64,000 nt of DNA from Gemmatimonadota bacterium (GCA_003134685.1 PLCA01000008.1:1-64000), one strand, 5' to 3'; positions 33,629 to 42,841 are shown, numbered from the stretch's first letter. Numbers and translations: made by a program. The notes: generated from the letters alone by a model not told the origin.

Positions 33629-35107
33629 ATGATCGATGACATTCTCGCCGAGCTGGAGGCGGACACCTCGCTCGAAGTCGGAGAACAATTTGCCGCGGTG
33701 ACCGCTCGCTACTTCGCATCGACGCGCGCCGGGAAGGGTCAGGTCTCGACGCCGCGCTCAGCGGAGGAGCTGGCGCGGCGGTTCGAGGAAGAGTTTCCGC
33801 GCGAAGGACATCCGGTCGCGGAGATCATAGCCCGCCTCGAGCAGGAAGTGCTGGCCGACGCCAACAAGTATTACCACCCGATGTACATGGGCCATCAGAC
33901 ATCGGCGCCGCTTCCCGTCGGAGTCTGGATGGAAAGCGTGATCGGCGCGCTCAACCAGTCACTGGCGGTGTGGGAGATGTCGCCGACAGCGACGATGATC
34001 GAGCACCGGATCGTCGGCTGGCTGGCAAAGCTTGCGGGCTACGGCGCGCGGGCTGGCGGCGCTCTCACCTCCGGCGGCACCGAAGCCAACTTCACGGCAA
34101 TGCTCGCGGCGAGAAACGCAGCCGTCCCGACTGCCTGGGAAGACGGGCTTGGCGCGGATCCTCCGGTCGTCGTGTACGGAGAGCACGCGCACTATGCGGT
34201 GACGCGAGCGATTGGTCAGCTCGGGATGGGCCGGCGCCGGGGAATACCGATCGCGTCGCGGAATCACCGGATCGACGTCGATCTTCTCATTGCCGCTCTC
34301 GACCGTCTGCGTGAAGATGACAAACGCGTGATGGCGGTCGTCGCGACCGCGGGCACGACGGCGACGGGCTCGTTCGACGACCTCGAGGCGGTCGGTGCGC
34401 TGTGCGAGGAGCGGGGCATCTGGCTGCACGTCGATGCCGCGCACGGCGCCAGCGCTCTGCTGTCGGCGCGCCCGCCGCGCGCCCTCAACGGGCTGCGCCA
34501 CTCGCGGTCGCTGGCGTGGGACCCGCACAAGATGATGCTGCTGCCGCTCGCTACCGGCATGGTGCTGACGCGCGATGAAGGCGATCTGGAGCGCGCGTTC
34601 GCGCAACAGGCGCCGTACCTGTTTCATGCCGCTAAGTCAGCGCGCGTCATCGATCAGGGGATTCGGAGTTTTCAGTGCTCACGTCGCGCCGATGTTCTCA
34701 AGCTGTGGTTCGTGATGCAGCGCTTCGGGTCCGATGGCCTGGGGCGAATCTACGACCACCTCTGCAACACCGCACGGCTCCTCTACGAGGCAATCGAGGA
34801 ACGCGAGGATTTCGAGAATATCCACGAGCCGGAAGCCAACATTCTCTGCTTCCGCTATCTTGGCGGGGACGAAAGGGTGCGCCGCGGAAAAAGTTCACCC
34901 GCGTCCGAGACCCAGCGCATCGACGCGCTCAATCGCGAGCTTCGACCACGCTACAACAGGGAAGGGACGGGCTGGATCACGGCGACCGTTCTCGACGGTC
35001 GCCCGGTGCTGCGCGTGACGATGATGAATCCACGCACCGGGCCTGAGCACGTGCGCGCGCTCCTGGACGGGCTCGTCGCAAAAGCGAAAGAAATCGAATC
35101 GACCTGA
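33629..35107 (+). CDS. Group II pyridoxal-phosphate-dependent decarboxylase
   Basis: The 492-residue fold-type I PLP enzyme resembles aromatic-amino-acid, glutamate and diaminobutyrate decarboxylases. Lys301 in AWDPHKMMLLP should bind PLP, Asp269 in HVDAAHG should bind the pyridine nitrogen, and His186 in GEHAHYA should stack on the ring. SGGTEANFTAMLAAR is the phosphate-binding segment. The substrate cannot be fixed from sequence. It follows the LAL regulator on the same strand. Confidence 0.9.
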   Translation: MIDDILAELEADTSLEVGEQFAAVTARYFASTRAGKGQVSTPRSAEELARRFEEEFPREGHPVAEIIARLEQEVLADANKYYHPMYMGHQTSAPLPVGVWMESVIGALNQSLAVWEMSPTATMIEHRIVGWLAKLAGYGARAGGALTSGGTEANFTAMLAARNAAVPTAWEDGLGADPPVVVYGEHAHYAVTRAIGQLGMGRRRGIPIASRNHRIDVDLLIAALDRLREDDKRVMAVVATAGTTATGSFDDLEAVGALCEERGIWLHVDAAHGASALLSARPPRALNGLRHSRSLAWDPHKMMLLPLATGMVLTRDEGDLERAFAQQAPYLFHAAKSARVIDQGIRSFQCSRRADVLKLWFVMQRFGSDGLGRIYDHLCNTARLLYEAIEEREDFENIHEPEANILCFRYLGGDERVRRGKSSPASETQRIDALNRELRPRYNREGTGWITATVLDGRPVLRVTMMNPRTGPEHVRALLDGLVAKAKEIEST

Positions 35108-35141
35108 GCCAGGATTTGCCAGCCCGGTCGCGGATTCGGCG

Positions 35142-36365
35142 CTAGCCGAACTCCACCGCGTGTTTTTCTCGACCCGCCCACGCGATAATGGCGGCCACAG
35201 AGAAGACCGTCACCGCCACGATTGCCATCGATTGCGCGTAGCTGGTGCGCGCTGCGAAGAGCGCTTCGAGGTAGGCGACCGAGCTGGCGATCAGTACGCC
35301 GCACTGATAGGCGAACCCCGGAAGGAAACCGCGCACCGAATCCGGCGACAGCTCCGTTATGTGCGCGGGAATCACTCCCCACGCCCCCTGAACCATGAAC
35401 TGCATTGCGAATGCGCCGATGACGAGACCGGTGAGTGATGGCGAGAACGCCCATAAAGGAATTATGAGGATCGCGAGCACCAGTGCGATCACGATCGAGC
35501 GACGTCGCCCGATCCTGTCGGAGAGATAGCCGAAGGTGACGCCACCGATGATCGCGCCGATCATCGAAAAAGCCGTGAGCGCGGCGCGTTTCTGTGGGGA
35601 GAATCCCCAGTCGCGCTGCAGAAATGTCGGATACATGTCCTGCGTTCCGTGCGAGACGAAGTTCATGCCGGCCATGAGCAGCGTCAGATAGAGAAAGAGC
35701 CTCCAGTGCGAGGCTATGCCGCGGCCGAGGCTGCTCCAATCCTTGTGCTTGGTGCGCTGCCAGACCTCAGACTCCTCCACACGAAAGCGGACGAAGACGG
35801 CCAGGAGCGCCGGCACTCCGCCGATGAAGAACATCGGCCGCCAGCCCCAGCGCGGGAACACGAAGAAATAGCAGACGGCGGCGAGGAGATATCCAGTCGC
35901 GTACCCTTCCTGCAGCAAGCCGGAGAGAACGCCGCGCCGACCCTTCGGCGCCTTTTCCATGGCCAGAGATGCTCCGACGCCCCACTCCCCGCCCATGCCG
36001 ATTCCGAACAGGGCGCGCAGAATGAAGAACGTCGCATAGTTGGGCGCGAACCCCGTAAGAACCTCGACGATCGAGAAGAACACGAGATCGATCATCAGCG
36101 GCAGCTTCCGGCCGTACCGGTCCGCCATCAATCCGAATATGAACGCGCCGATCGGCCTGAACGCGAGCGTCACGGTGATCGTGAGCGCGAGCTCCGCATC
36201 CGTCTTGTGGAACTCCTTCGCGATCGCGGTGAGCGAGAACACGACCAGGAAGAAGTCGAACGCATCTAGCGTCCAGCCGAGAAAGCTGGCAATGACGGCG
36301 GCGCGGTGGCCGCGCGGGGTGGCGTGTGTGAGCGAAGCTGGGCTTGTCGCGTCGGAGCTTGCCAT
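35142..36365 (-). CDS. MFS transporter of the sialate/carboxylate:H+ symporter type
   Basis: This 407-residue protein has 12 predicted membrane helices. The first helix motif FLGWTLDAFDFFLVVFSL and the motif A loop GLMADRYGRKLPLM, with GLLQEGYATGYLLAA later, are typical of the NanT/Jen-like metabolite:H+ symporter group. Substrate is probably an organic acid. It is convergent with the decarboxylase gene and divergent from the dipeptidase gene. Confidence 0.87.
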   Translation of the reverse strand: MASSDATSPASLTHATPRGHRAAVIASFLGWTLDAFDFFLVVFSLTAIAKEFHKTDAELALTITVTLAFRPIGAFIFGLMADRYGRKLPLMIDLVFFSIVEVLTGFAPNYATFFILRALFGIGMGGEWGVGASLAMEKAPKGRRGVLSGLLQEGYATGYLLAAVCYFFVFPRWGWRPMFFIGGVPALLAVFVRFRVEESEVWQRTKHKDWSSLGRGIASHWRLFLYLTLLMAGMNFVSHGTQDMYPTFLQRDWGFSPQKRAALTAFSMIGAIIGGVTFGYLSDRIGRRRSIVIALVLAILIIPLWAFSPSLTGLVIGAFAMQFMVQGAWGVIPAHITELSPDSVRGFLPGFAYQCGVLIASSVAYLEALFAARTSYAQSMAIVAVTVFSVAAIIAWAGREKHAVEFG

Positions 36366-36437
36366 GCAAAAATATGCGCCAATCGGGATGTCGCAGGAAT
36401 GACTCGTGAACGCCCGTGGCGCGGAGTATTCTTCCGA

Positions 36438-37127
36438 ATGCGAAAATTCTCCGCTCCCCTGCTCGGCGCATTATTGCTTGCGTGCGTCTCCCGGCCGGTT
36501 GCCCGTCCGCCGGCGCCGGTCGCTCCGCCGGTCAATACTGCCGAGACGGAGATCGCGCCCGACGCTGCCGCCGACAGTCTTCTCACCGACGTGCGGACGC
36601 TGGACCCGAGGATCGTCGTCGATCTTCGCTACGCGACGTCCAACAACTTCACCGGCGCTCCGCTCCCGGGGTATCTCGCCAATCGCGCATTTCTGCGACG
36701 GGAGGCCGCGGACGCACTATCGCGTGTCGAGCGCGATCTCTTGCCGCAAGGACTCGGCATCAAAGTCTTCGACGCATATCGTCCGGTTCGGGCGACGCTG
36801 GCGATGGTCGACTGGACCGAGCGCGTCAACCGGCCCGAACTGCTCAAGGACGGCTACATCGCCAGCCGCTCGCGACACAACCTTGGCCTCGCCATCGATC
36901 TCACTCTGATCGACCTCGCGACTGGCCGGGAGCTCGAGATGGGCACGCCATTCGACACGTTCTCAGCGGCGGCTCACACGGCGAACGCGTCGGGCGAAGC
37001 GGCGGCGAACAGGCAAAGGCTCAAAGCCGCGATGGAGCGCGAAGGATTCGTGAACTACGACCAGGAGTGGTGGCACTTCAGCTTCAACGTGCCGAATCCT
37101 CTGCGGTTCGATCGCCCAATCCGGTAG
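36438..37127 (+). CDS. D-alanyl-D-alanine dipeptidase (VanX/DdpX-like) lipoprotein
   Basis: About 229 residues from ATG 36438 (the frame is open from 36306). It begins with a lipoprotein signal, LLGALLLAC with Cys16. The zinc site is complete: His147 and Asp154 in SRHNLGLAIDL, and His213 in EWWHF, with Glu210 as catalytic base. Spacings of seven and three match VanX. DLRYAT and DAYRP supply the conserved Arg residues. It probably cleaves D-Ala-D-Ala in the periplasm for cell-wall recycling rather than giving vancomycin resistance, since no vanH/A genes are present. The 3' end overlaps the convergent kinase gene by 44 bases. Confidence 0.92.
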   Translation: MRKFSAPLLGALLLACVSRPVARPPAPVAPPVNTAETEIAPDAAADSLLTDVRTLDPRIVVDLRYATSNNFTGAPLPGYLANRAFLRREAADALSRVERDLLPQGLGIKVFDAYRPVRATLAMVDWTERVNRPELLKDGYIASRSRHNLGLAIDLTLIDLATGRELEMGTPFDTFSAAAHTANASGEAAANRQRLKAAMEREGFVNYDQEWWHFSFNVPNPLRFDRPIR

Positions 37128-38391
37128 CCTTGACCGCGGGAACGTTAGCCAATGCAGGCGCGGCGTCGTCTTCTGACCGGCGGTTCGGCATCGTGAAGAA
37201 GAAGGTGGTTCCATCTTCGCGAAAATCTGCCCAAGCCTTTCCTCCAAGGGACGTGACAGTCTCGTGCACAATGCTCAGGCCGAGCCCCGTTCCGTCGATC
37301 TCTCTGTTGGATTCCTCGTGCGCACGGAAAAAGCGCTTGAAGAGGCTCGCGCGTTTGGCTTCGGGAACACCCAGCCCGTTGTCGTGCACCTCCACTACGG
37401 TCTCGGCCTGTGCGCCATCGTCCGGCGCGGTGACGTAGGCGCGTACCTCGACCCACCGCTTGTCCTTGGAAGGGTCGGAGTACTTGATCGCGTTCGCCAG
37501 CAGGTTGGAGAGACATAACTCGAACGCCGCGGCGCTCACGTTGATCGTGGGCAAGTCTGCCGGGAGCCTGATCTCGACACCGTGAGCGCGCGCCGACTCC
37601 CGGAGCTGCCGTGCCACTTCCGCCGCCGCGTTGGGGAGGGCGATATGACGCGACTGGCGTACGTCCTCGTCCAGCCGCGAGAGCTCAACGAGGTTTTCAA
37701 GCGTGGCTTTCATGTTGGTGCTGTTGCGAATGATCATGGACGTCATCGCGCGCTGCTGTTCGGGCGAGAATGTCCCCAGCTCGAGAATCTCAGCCGCCCC
37801 CGCGATCGTACCGATCAGATTTCTCAGCTCATGGCTGAGAGCGCGGTTGAAGCCGCGAAGCCGCTGTTCGCGCTCGTTGAGCCGTTCCTTGACCAGGCTC
37901 AGATAATGAGTCAACGTCGCCTGCTGGATGAGGGCTACCGCCAGATAGAGGCGGTGCGCGCACGCGAGCAGCTCGCCCCGGCTGCACGGCTCTTCGATAC
38001 TGTCCACGACGCGCGAGAGAAAGGAGAAGAGGATTCCGCCAAAGATCTCGTACTCCTTCAACAGCTCGTATTCGTCGAACCCCTGCGAGAACCTGAGCTC
38101 TCCCAGCTCCATGGCCTTGGCCACGATCGGCACCTCCGACAGAATCACCTTCTCGGGGTTCTCGATGTAGTCGGCGATGCCGAGTATGAGCAGCGGGACG
38201 TGGTCGAGGAGCGTATCCGTGGGGAAGATGCGGTTGGGGTCGAGCTTGACCCTGGCGCTGATTCGATCGAGCCAGCGCCGCGTCAGATCTTCGCTGCTGG
38301 AGCGCATTCTCTCCGCCAACGCCTTGGCGAGGGTGCAATTCTCGAACGGAACATCCGAGTGTGCTGTGAGCGATTCCCGCGTTGCAGCCAT
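37084..38391 (-). CDS. Sensor histidine kinase with RsbRD-type N-terminal domain
   Basis: About 435 residues from ATG 38391, which follows AGGAAGG; GTG 38412 is an alternative. Residues 15-150 form an all-helical globin-like domain similar to the RsbR-type N-terminal domain (EDLTRRWLDRISARVKLDP, HYLSLVKERLNEREQR). The DHp has His in ALSHELRNLIGTIAG, followed by an ATPase domain (LSNLLANAIKYSD, VEVHDNGLGVP, GTGLGLSIVHETV). Cytoplasmic. It is the only complete kinase in this part of the window and lacks a cognate regulator nearby. Confidence 0.88.
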   Translation of the reverse strand: MAATRESLTAHSDVPFENCTLAKALAERMRSSSEDLTRRWLDRISARVKLDPNRIFPTDTLLDHVPLLILGIADYIENPEKVILSEVPIVAKAMELGELRFSQGFDEYELLKEYEIFGGILFSFLSRVVDSIEEPCSRGELLACAHRLYLAVALIQQATLTHYLSLVKERLNEREQRLRGFNRALSHELRNLIGTIAGAAEILELGTFSPEQQRAMTSMIIRNSTNMKATLENLVELSRLDEDVRQSRHIALPNAAAEVARQLRESARAHGVEIRLPADLPTINVSAAAFELCLSNLLANAIKYSDPSKDKRWVEVRAYVTAPDDGAQAETVVEVHDNGLGVPEAKRASLFKRFFRAHEESNREIDGTGLGLSIVHETVTSLGGKAWADFREDGTTFFFTMPNRRSEDDAAPALANVPAVKATGLGDRTAEDSAR

Positions 38392-38509
38392 TGAGCCTTC
38401 CTGAAGAAGCACGACAACCTCCAGAGCCCGTACAACGCAAGATGTGCTCCCACCTTGCCCGGTCCGGGATGGGCGGGCTACGCGAAAGAGGCGTGCATCC
38501 CAATGTCCA

Positions 38510-38538
38510 TTGACATAGGGGAGGGGGGTATATTGATT
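38510..38538 (+). promoter_or_regulatory. Promoter and possible CsoR operator of copA
   Basis: A perfect TTGACA (38510-38515) is followed after 17 bases by a weak TTGATT. Between them lies TAGGGGAGGGGGGTAT, whose right half, GGGGGGTAT, resembles a CsoR operator half-site. The left half is not the expected complement, so the operator is tentative. The position between -35 and -10 suits repression. Confidence 0.5.
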
Positions 38539-38560
38539 TAGTCATCATGGGGGTGCTGAC

Positions 38561-40810
38561 GTGACGGCTACGCTTGCGGCGGACAAGGAGGACTCGATCA
38601 CTTTTCCAGTGACGGGAATGACGTGCGCCGCGTGCCAGGCGCGCGTGCAGCGCGCGCTCTCGGCCGAGCCCGGGGTCATCGACGCGTCGGTCAATCTCCT
38701 CACCAGCAGCGCCGCCGTTCGTTACGACCCGGCCAGCGTGAGCCCGCAGCATCTGATTGAGGCGGTTCGCGCAACAGGGTACGATGCAGAGCTGCCTGCC
38801 GCGGATGAAATCTCGCTCGGCGCGGATTCAGCCCAGGTAGAGGCGGGGACGCGCGAGGCTCGCTTGCTCGCGACCAAGGCGACCGTCAGCGTCCTCGCCG
38901 GGGCGCTCGCCATGCTGCTCTCAATGCTTCGCATGGGGAATGCGCTCGTCAACTACGAGCTCCTCGGCCTCACGAGCGTGATCCTCGCGTGGGCCGGCCG
39001 CGACATCTACCTCCGCGCCTGGAAGTCACTTCGCCATGGCTCGGCCGACATGAACACGCTGGTCACGCTGGGGACGGGCTCGGCATTCGTCTATTCGCTG
39101 GTCGCGACCCTGGCGCCGAGCCTGTTCGCCAGAAATGGGATCGCGCCGGATGTGTACTACGAGGCGGTAATATTCATCATCGGACTTGTCCTCGCTGGCC
39201 GGGCGATCGAAGCCCGGGCACGGCGAATGACTTCCGAGGCCCTGAGAAAACTCGTCACGCTCCTGCCTTCAACCGCCAGAGTGGAGCGGGGAAGCGACTG
39301 GATCGACAAGCCGCTGTCCCAGGTGGTGTCAGGCGATACGATCGTCGTCCGGCCGGGCGAGCGCGTCCCGGTGGATGGAACGATCATCGACGGCGCGAGC
39401 GAGGTCGACGAGTCGATGCTTACAGGTGAGCCGCTCCCGGTCGCAAAGGCGGTGGGCGGAAAGGTCGTCGGCGGGACTCTCAACACAACCGGCGCTTTCA
39501 GGTATCGGGCGACGAGCGTCGGCGCGGAGAGTGTCCTCGCGCGCATCGTCAAGCTGATGCGGGACGCGCAGAGCTCCCGCGCTCCGATTCAGCGACTGGC
39601 CGACAGAGTCAGCGCTGTGTTCGTCCCCGCCGTCGTCTCGATCGCGATCGTCACGTTTCTCGCCTGGTATTTTCTCGCCGACACCGCGGCATTGCCCCGC
39701 GCAATCGCGGCTGCCGTCTCCGTACTCATCATAGCGTGTCCGTGCGCGATGGGACTGGCGGTTCCGACCGCGGTGATGGTTGCGACTGGCCGCGGAGCGG
39801 AGCTGGGACTGCTGATCAAGGGTGGCGAGATTCTCCAGCGTGCTGGTGAGGTCAACACGGTAGTGCTCGACAAGACAGGAACTGTCACGGAAGGAATTCC
39901 CTCCGTCGGACGCGTGATCGCGATCGGCGCGGTCGAGGAAGACCAGATCCTCACCGCGGCCGCGTCGCTCGAGAGGCATTCCGAGCATCCGGTCGGGACC
40001 GCGATCGTACGGGCCGCGGGCGAGCGGGGCGTTCGTCTCGAACCGGTCGTCGACTTTCAATCGCACACCGGGAGCGGAGTAACCGGAATGGTTAGCGGCC
40101 GCAAAGTGGCGGTGGGCAATGCGCAATTGATGCGCGATCTCGGGCTCGACGCTGGCGCCGCGGAAAAAACGGTCGCCGCGCGATCGGTCGCTGGTGCGAG
40201 CGAGCTCTTCGTTGCGATTGACGACCGGGTTGCCGGGATCATTATCGTCACGGATGCAATCAGGCCCTCATCCCGCGAGGCGGTGGAAAGGCTCGAGCAA
40301 ATGGGAATCGATGTGTTGCTCCTTACAGGCGACAGGAGATCGACCGCCGAGTCGGTGGCGAAGGCGGCTGGAATCGAGCGCGTTGTCGCGGAAGTGCTGC
40401 CGCGCGACAAAGTGATGGAGATTCGGGCGCTCCAGGAGAAGGGCAGAGTCGTGGCCATGGTCGGCGACGGAATCAACGACGCGCCGGCGCTGGCGCAGGC
40501 GGACGTCGGCGTCTCGATGCCCAAGGGAACGGACATCGCCATCGAAGCCAGCGACATCGCTCTGATGCGGAGCGATCTGCGCGGTGTCCCGACCGCGATC
40601 TCTCTTTCGCGCCAGACGATGGTAACGATGAAGCAGAATCTGTTCTGGGCTTTTGTCTACAACGTCATCGGGATTCCGATCGCCGCGGGCGTGCTCTACC
40701 CTGTCACCGGACTGATGCTGAGCCCGATCATCGCCAGCGCCGCGATGGCGCTGAGCTCGGTGAGCGTCGTCACGAATAGCCTGCGGCTTCGCAGCGTCCG
40801 CTTGCCTTGA
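38561..40810 (+). CDS. copA: Cu(I)-translocating P-type ATPase (CopA)
   Basis: The 749-residue P1B-type ATPase has one N-terminal heavy-metal domain with MTCAAC near residue 20. The membrane CPC motif is [13 protein letters not shown], the phosphorylation site DKTGTVTEG, the nucleotide-domain HP motif HSEHPVG, and the hinge [16 protein letters not shown] in VYNVIGIP and the MALSS segment in the last helices fit the copper subgroup. It exports Cu(I) from the cytoplasm. The start is GTG 38561 after GGGGGTG. csoR follows 17 bases later, which supports the copper assignment. Confidence 0.95.
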   Translation: MTATLAADKEDSITFPVTGMTCAACQARVQRALSAEPGVIDASVNLLTSSAAVRYDPASVSPQHLIEAVRATGYDAELPAADEISLGADSAQVEAGTREARLLATKATVSVLAGALAMLLSMLRMGNALVNYELLGLTSVILAWAGRDIYLRAWKSLRHGSADMNTLVTLGTGSAFVYSLVATLAPSLFARNGIAPDVYYEAVIFIIGLVLAGRAIEARARRMTSEALRKLVTLLPSTARVERGSDWIDKPLSQVVSGDTIVVRPGERVPVDGTIIDGASEVDESMLTGEPLPVAKAVGGKVVGGTLNTTGAFRYRATSVGAESVLARIVKLMRDAQSSRAPIQRLADRVSAVFVPAVVSIAIVTFLAWYFLADTAALPRAIAAAVSVLIIACPCAMGLAVPTAVMVATGRGAELGLLIKGGEILQRAGEVNTVVLDKTGTVTEGIPSVGRVIAIGAVEEDQILTAAASLERHSEHPVGTAIVRAAGERGVRLEPVVDFQSHTGSGVTGMVSGRKVAVGNAQLMRDLGLDAGAAEKTVAARSVAGASELFVAIDDRVAGIIIVTDAIRPSSREAVERLEQMGIDVLLLTGDRRSTAESVAKAAGIERVVAEVLPRDKVMEIRALQEKGRVVAMVGDGINDAPALAQADVGVSMPKGTDIAIEASDIALMRSDLRGVPTAISLSRQTMVTMKQNLFWAFVYNVIGIPIAAGVLYPVTGLMLSPIIASAAMALSSVSVVTNSLRLRSVRLP

Positions 40811-40827
40811 GACAACGAGGAGATCAG

Positions 40828-41205
40828 ATGAGCACGAAGCTGAAACGCGGTGACAAGCACACCGGGACGAACGGTGCTGAGTGCGGCTGCGCGGTTCGCG
40901 AGGCGTCCGCCGGCTCGCGAAAGGCAGTCGGCGTCGATCCCGAAGTGAAGTCACGAAACCTGATGCGACTTCGCCGCATCGAGGGGCAGGTTCGCGGGCT
41001 GCAAAAGATGGTTGATGAGGACCGCTACTGCGCGGACATCCTTACCCAGGTGTCATCGGTCCAGGAAGCGCTTCGTGGGGTCGGTCGCGAGTTGATGCGA
41101 AACCATCTCAAGCACTGCGCGACGGGCGCGATTCGAACCGGCGGACGCGAAGCGGACAGCATGTACGATGAGATCGTTGATCTGATGTTCACTCACAGCC
41201 GATGA
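40828..41205 (+). CDS. csoR: CsoR-family copper-sensing repressor
   Basis: The 125-residue all-helical repressor starts at ATG 40828 after ACGAGGAGA. The Cu(I) ligand triad is complete: Cys68 (RYCADI), His93 (RNHLKHC) and Cys97. The spacings of 25 and 29 match those of the characterised CsoR. An N-terminal extension of about 30 residues contains CGC (19-21), which may be an extra metal site. It is expected to repress the copA-csoR operon and release DNA when copper binds. Confidence 0.93.
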   Translation: MSTKLKRGDKHTGTNGAECGCAVREASAGSRKAVGVDPEVKSRNLMRLRRIEGQVRGLQKMVDEDRYCADILTQVSSVQEALRGVGRELMRNHLKHCATGAIRTGGREADSMYDEIVDLMFTHSR

Positions 41206-41217
41206 CTCGAAACTTCA

Positions 41218-41420
41218 GGCTGGTGACTGCAACTGAACTGGCGGGAGGCGTCAGAGGCATAGATGCCAGTTTGCCAGTTCACTACGCCCTGACTTTACTA
41301 CTGGCGTGCGGGGCACGAGCAGTCGCCTGAATGCCACAGAGGCAAGTCCCGGCGTCGTGAACTAAACACTGACAACTACGCTACTGACGCCTCCCGCCCG
41401 TTCAGTTGCAGTTGCCAGCC
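41218..41420. repeat. 200-bp imperfect palindrome with 37-bp terminal inverted repeats
   Basis: The left arm 41218-41254 and right arm 41384-41420 are inverted copies matching at 34 of 37 positions. Pairing continues inward with gaps (for example AGTTCAC and ACGCC in the left half against their complements in the right half). It closes at a central hairpin CGTGCgggGCACG. It starts 13 bases after the csoR stop. No gene is inside. It could be a MITE-like element or a transcribed long hairpin. Confidence 0.75.
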
Positions 41421-41442
41421 TCCCGCCCATTCCGTTGCAGTT
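41389..41442 (+). repeat. Two 25-bp direct repeats, third copy inverted at 41227-41251
   Basis: The units at 41389-41413 and 41418-41442 (GCCTCCCGCCC, then TTC/TTGCAGTT) differ at two positions and have a 29-base period. The left arm of the palindrome holds an inverted third copy. The iterated unit suggests a protein-binding or transposase-recognition repeat. Confidence 0.65.
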
Positions 41443-41475
41443 AAGCGCTCGAACCCGCCTGAAACCGGCTCCCCC

Positions 41476-41504
41476 TTGCCACCGTAGTGTCCTAATGTGA
41501 TAGT
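41476..41504 (+). promoter_or_regulatory. Promoter of gntR, probably leaderless
   Basis: TTGCCA and GATAGT are 17 bases apart. Only 11 bases separate the -10 hexamer from the ATG at 41516, with no ribosome-binding sequence, so transcripts would start within about five bases of the start codon. An imperfect dyad (GTAGTGTCC, then GATAGTAC) overlaps the promoter and could be the autoregulatory GntR site. Confidence 0.6.
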
Positions 41505-41515
41505 ACAAGCAGACA

Positions 41516-41893
41516 ATGCCTACTTTCAATGTCGATTCAACCAGCCCCACGCCGATCTACGCTCAGCTGGACCGGTCCATCAGAGCGGCGATCGCAACAG
41601 GGGAGCTAGCGTCGGGAGCACAGCTTCCGACCGTGCGGCAGCTCGCCGTGGACCTCGCCGTGAACGCCAACACGGTCGCCAGGGTCTACGCCCAGCTCGA
41701 GCGCGATGGAATGCTGGAGACGAGGCGCGGAGTGGGCACTTTCGTTCGGGAATCTCCGTCGCCCCAGGCGACGCGAGCGCACCGTGAGCGGGAGCTGCGC
41801 GAGCTGATCCGACGCTTCATTGGCGATGCCGCGCTGTTGGGATTCACTTTACCCGAGCTACTTACTCAGCTCAGAAACGAGGAGAAAAAATAG
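41516..41893 (+). CDS. GntR-family regulator, YtrA subfamily
   Basis: The 125-residue protein has an N-terminal winged helix (PIYAQLDRSIRAAIATGELA, then LPTVRQLAVDLAVNANTVAR and YAQLERDGMLETRRGVGTFV). A short helical C-terminus follows, as in YtrA-type regulators that lack a large ligand domain. The slipin gene begins immediately after the stop (41894). The promoter appears to place transcription at the start codon. Such regulators usually control the membrane-protein genes in their own operon. Confidence 0.92.
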   Translation: MPTFNVDSTSPTPIYAQLDRSIRAAIATGELASGAQLPTVRQLAVDLAVNANTVARVYAQLERDGMLETRRGVGTFVRESPSPQATRAHRERELRELIRRFIGDAALLGFTLPELLTQLRNEEKK

Positions 41894-42841
41894 ATGCCAG
41901 GCATGGACGAAGTTCTCGCAGCACGCCGCGCGGCGCGGGCTTCACGGTCGCAGAGTCGTGCCAATGTGGTTTCAGTTTTCATTCTGGTCGTCTCATTCCT
42001 CTCCGGGATTCTGCTGACGGGCGCCACTCAGAATCCGGCTTGGCTGGCGATCTTCGTGTTAGGCGGGATTTTCTTCTCACAATCGCCCAAGATCGCGAAG
42101 CAGTGGGAGCGGGCCGTCGTGCTCCGCCTCGGTAAATACACTGGGCTGCGTGGCCCTGGCCTCTTCTGGATCACGCCATTCGTCGAGACGATCTCCATCT
42201 ACATCGACCAGCGCGTCATAACGACGAGCTTTGCCGCCGAAGAGACGCTCACCTCGGACACCGTGCCGGTGAACGTCGACGCCGTTCTCTTCTGGATGGT
42301 CCACGATTCCGAGAAGGCAGCGCTCGAAGTGCAGGACTACACCCAGGCAGTCAGCTGGGCGGCCCAGACCGGACTGCGTGACATCATCGGCCGCACTTCG
42401 CTGAGCGAGTTGCTTCGCGGACGCGAGCGAATCGAGGCGGAGCTCCAGGCGCTCATCGATCAGAGGTCGAACCCATGGGGAGTGACCGTGCAGTCGGTCG
42501 AGATGCGCGACATTGTGATTCCGACTTCGCTACAGGACGCAATGTCCCGCGAGGCGCAGGCGTCGCGCGAGAAATCGGCGCGCATCATCCTCGGCCAGGC
42601 AGAAGTGGAAATTGCGCACCTGTTCTTCGAGGCGGCGAAGTCGTACGAGAACAATCCGACGGCGCTTCACCTCCGCGCGATGAACATTCTGTACGAGGGA
42701 CTCAAGGAGAAGGGCGCGCTGATGGTCGTTCCGAGCAACGTGGTCGAGTCGATGGGACTGGGCGGCATGATGGGCGCCGCGGCGCTGAGACAGCAGACGT
42801 TGATCGACGCCAACCCGAAGATCGCCTCCCCGGCGGTCTAG
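41894..42841 (+). CDS. SPFH/band-7 slipin-like membrane protein
   Basis: The 315-residue protein has two hydrophobic N-terminal segments (about residues 25-45 and 48-62). The SPFH domain follows from about 70 to 230 (RAVVLRLGKYTGLRGPGLFW, FAAEETLTSDTVPVNVDAVL), then a helical region with SREAQASREKSARIILGQAE and a C-terminal LGGMMGAAALRQQ. Slipins organise membrane microdomains and quality control. The usual NfeD partner is absent. The gene is directly coupled to a GntR regulator. Its TAG overlaps the stop of the convergent next gene. Confidence 0.9.
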   Translation: MPGMDEVLAARRAARASRSQSRANVVSVFILVVSFLSGILLTGATQNPAWLAIFVLGGIFFSQSPKIAKQWERAVVLRLGKYTGLRGPGLFWITPFVETISIYIDQRVITTSFAAEETLTSDTVPVNVDAVLFWMVHDSEKAALEVQDYTQAVSWAAQTGLRDIIGRTSLSELLRGRERIEAELQALIDQRSNPWGVTVQSVEMRDIVIPTSLQDAMSREAQASREKSARIILGQAEVEIAHLFFEAAKSYENNPTALHLRAMNILYEGLKEKGALMVVPSNVVESMGLGGMMGAAALRQQTLIDANPKIASPAV

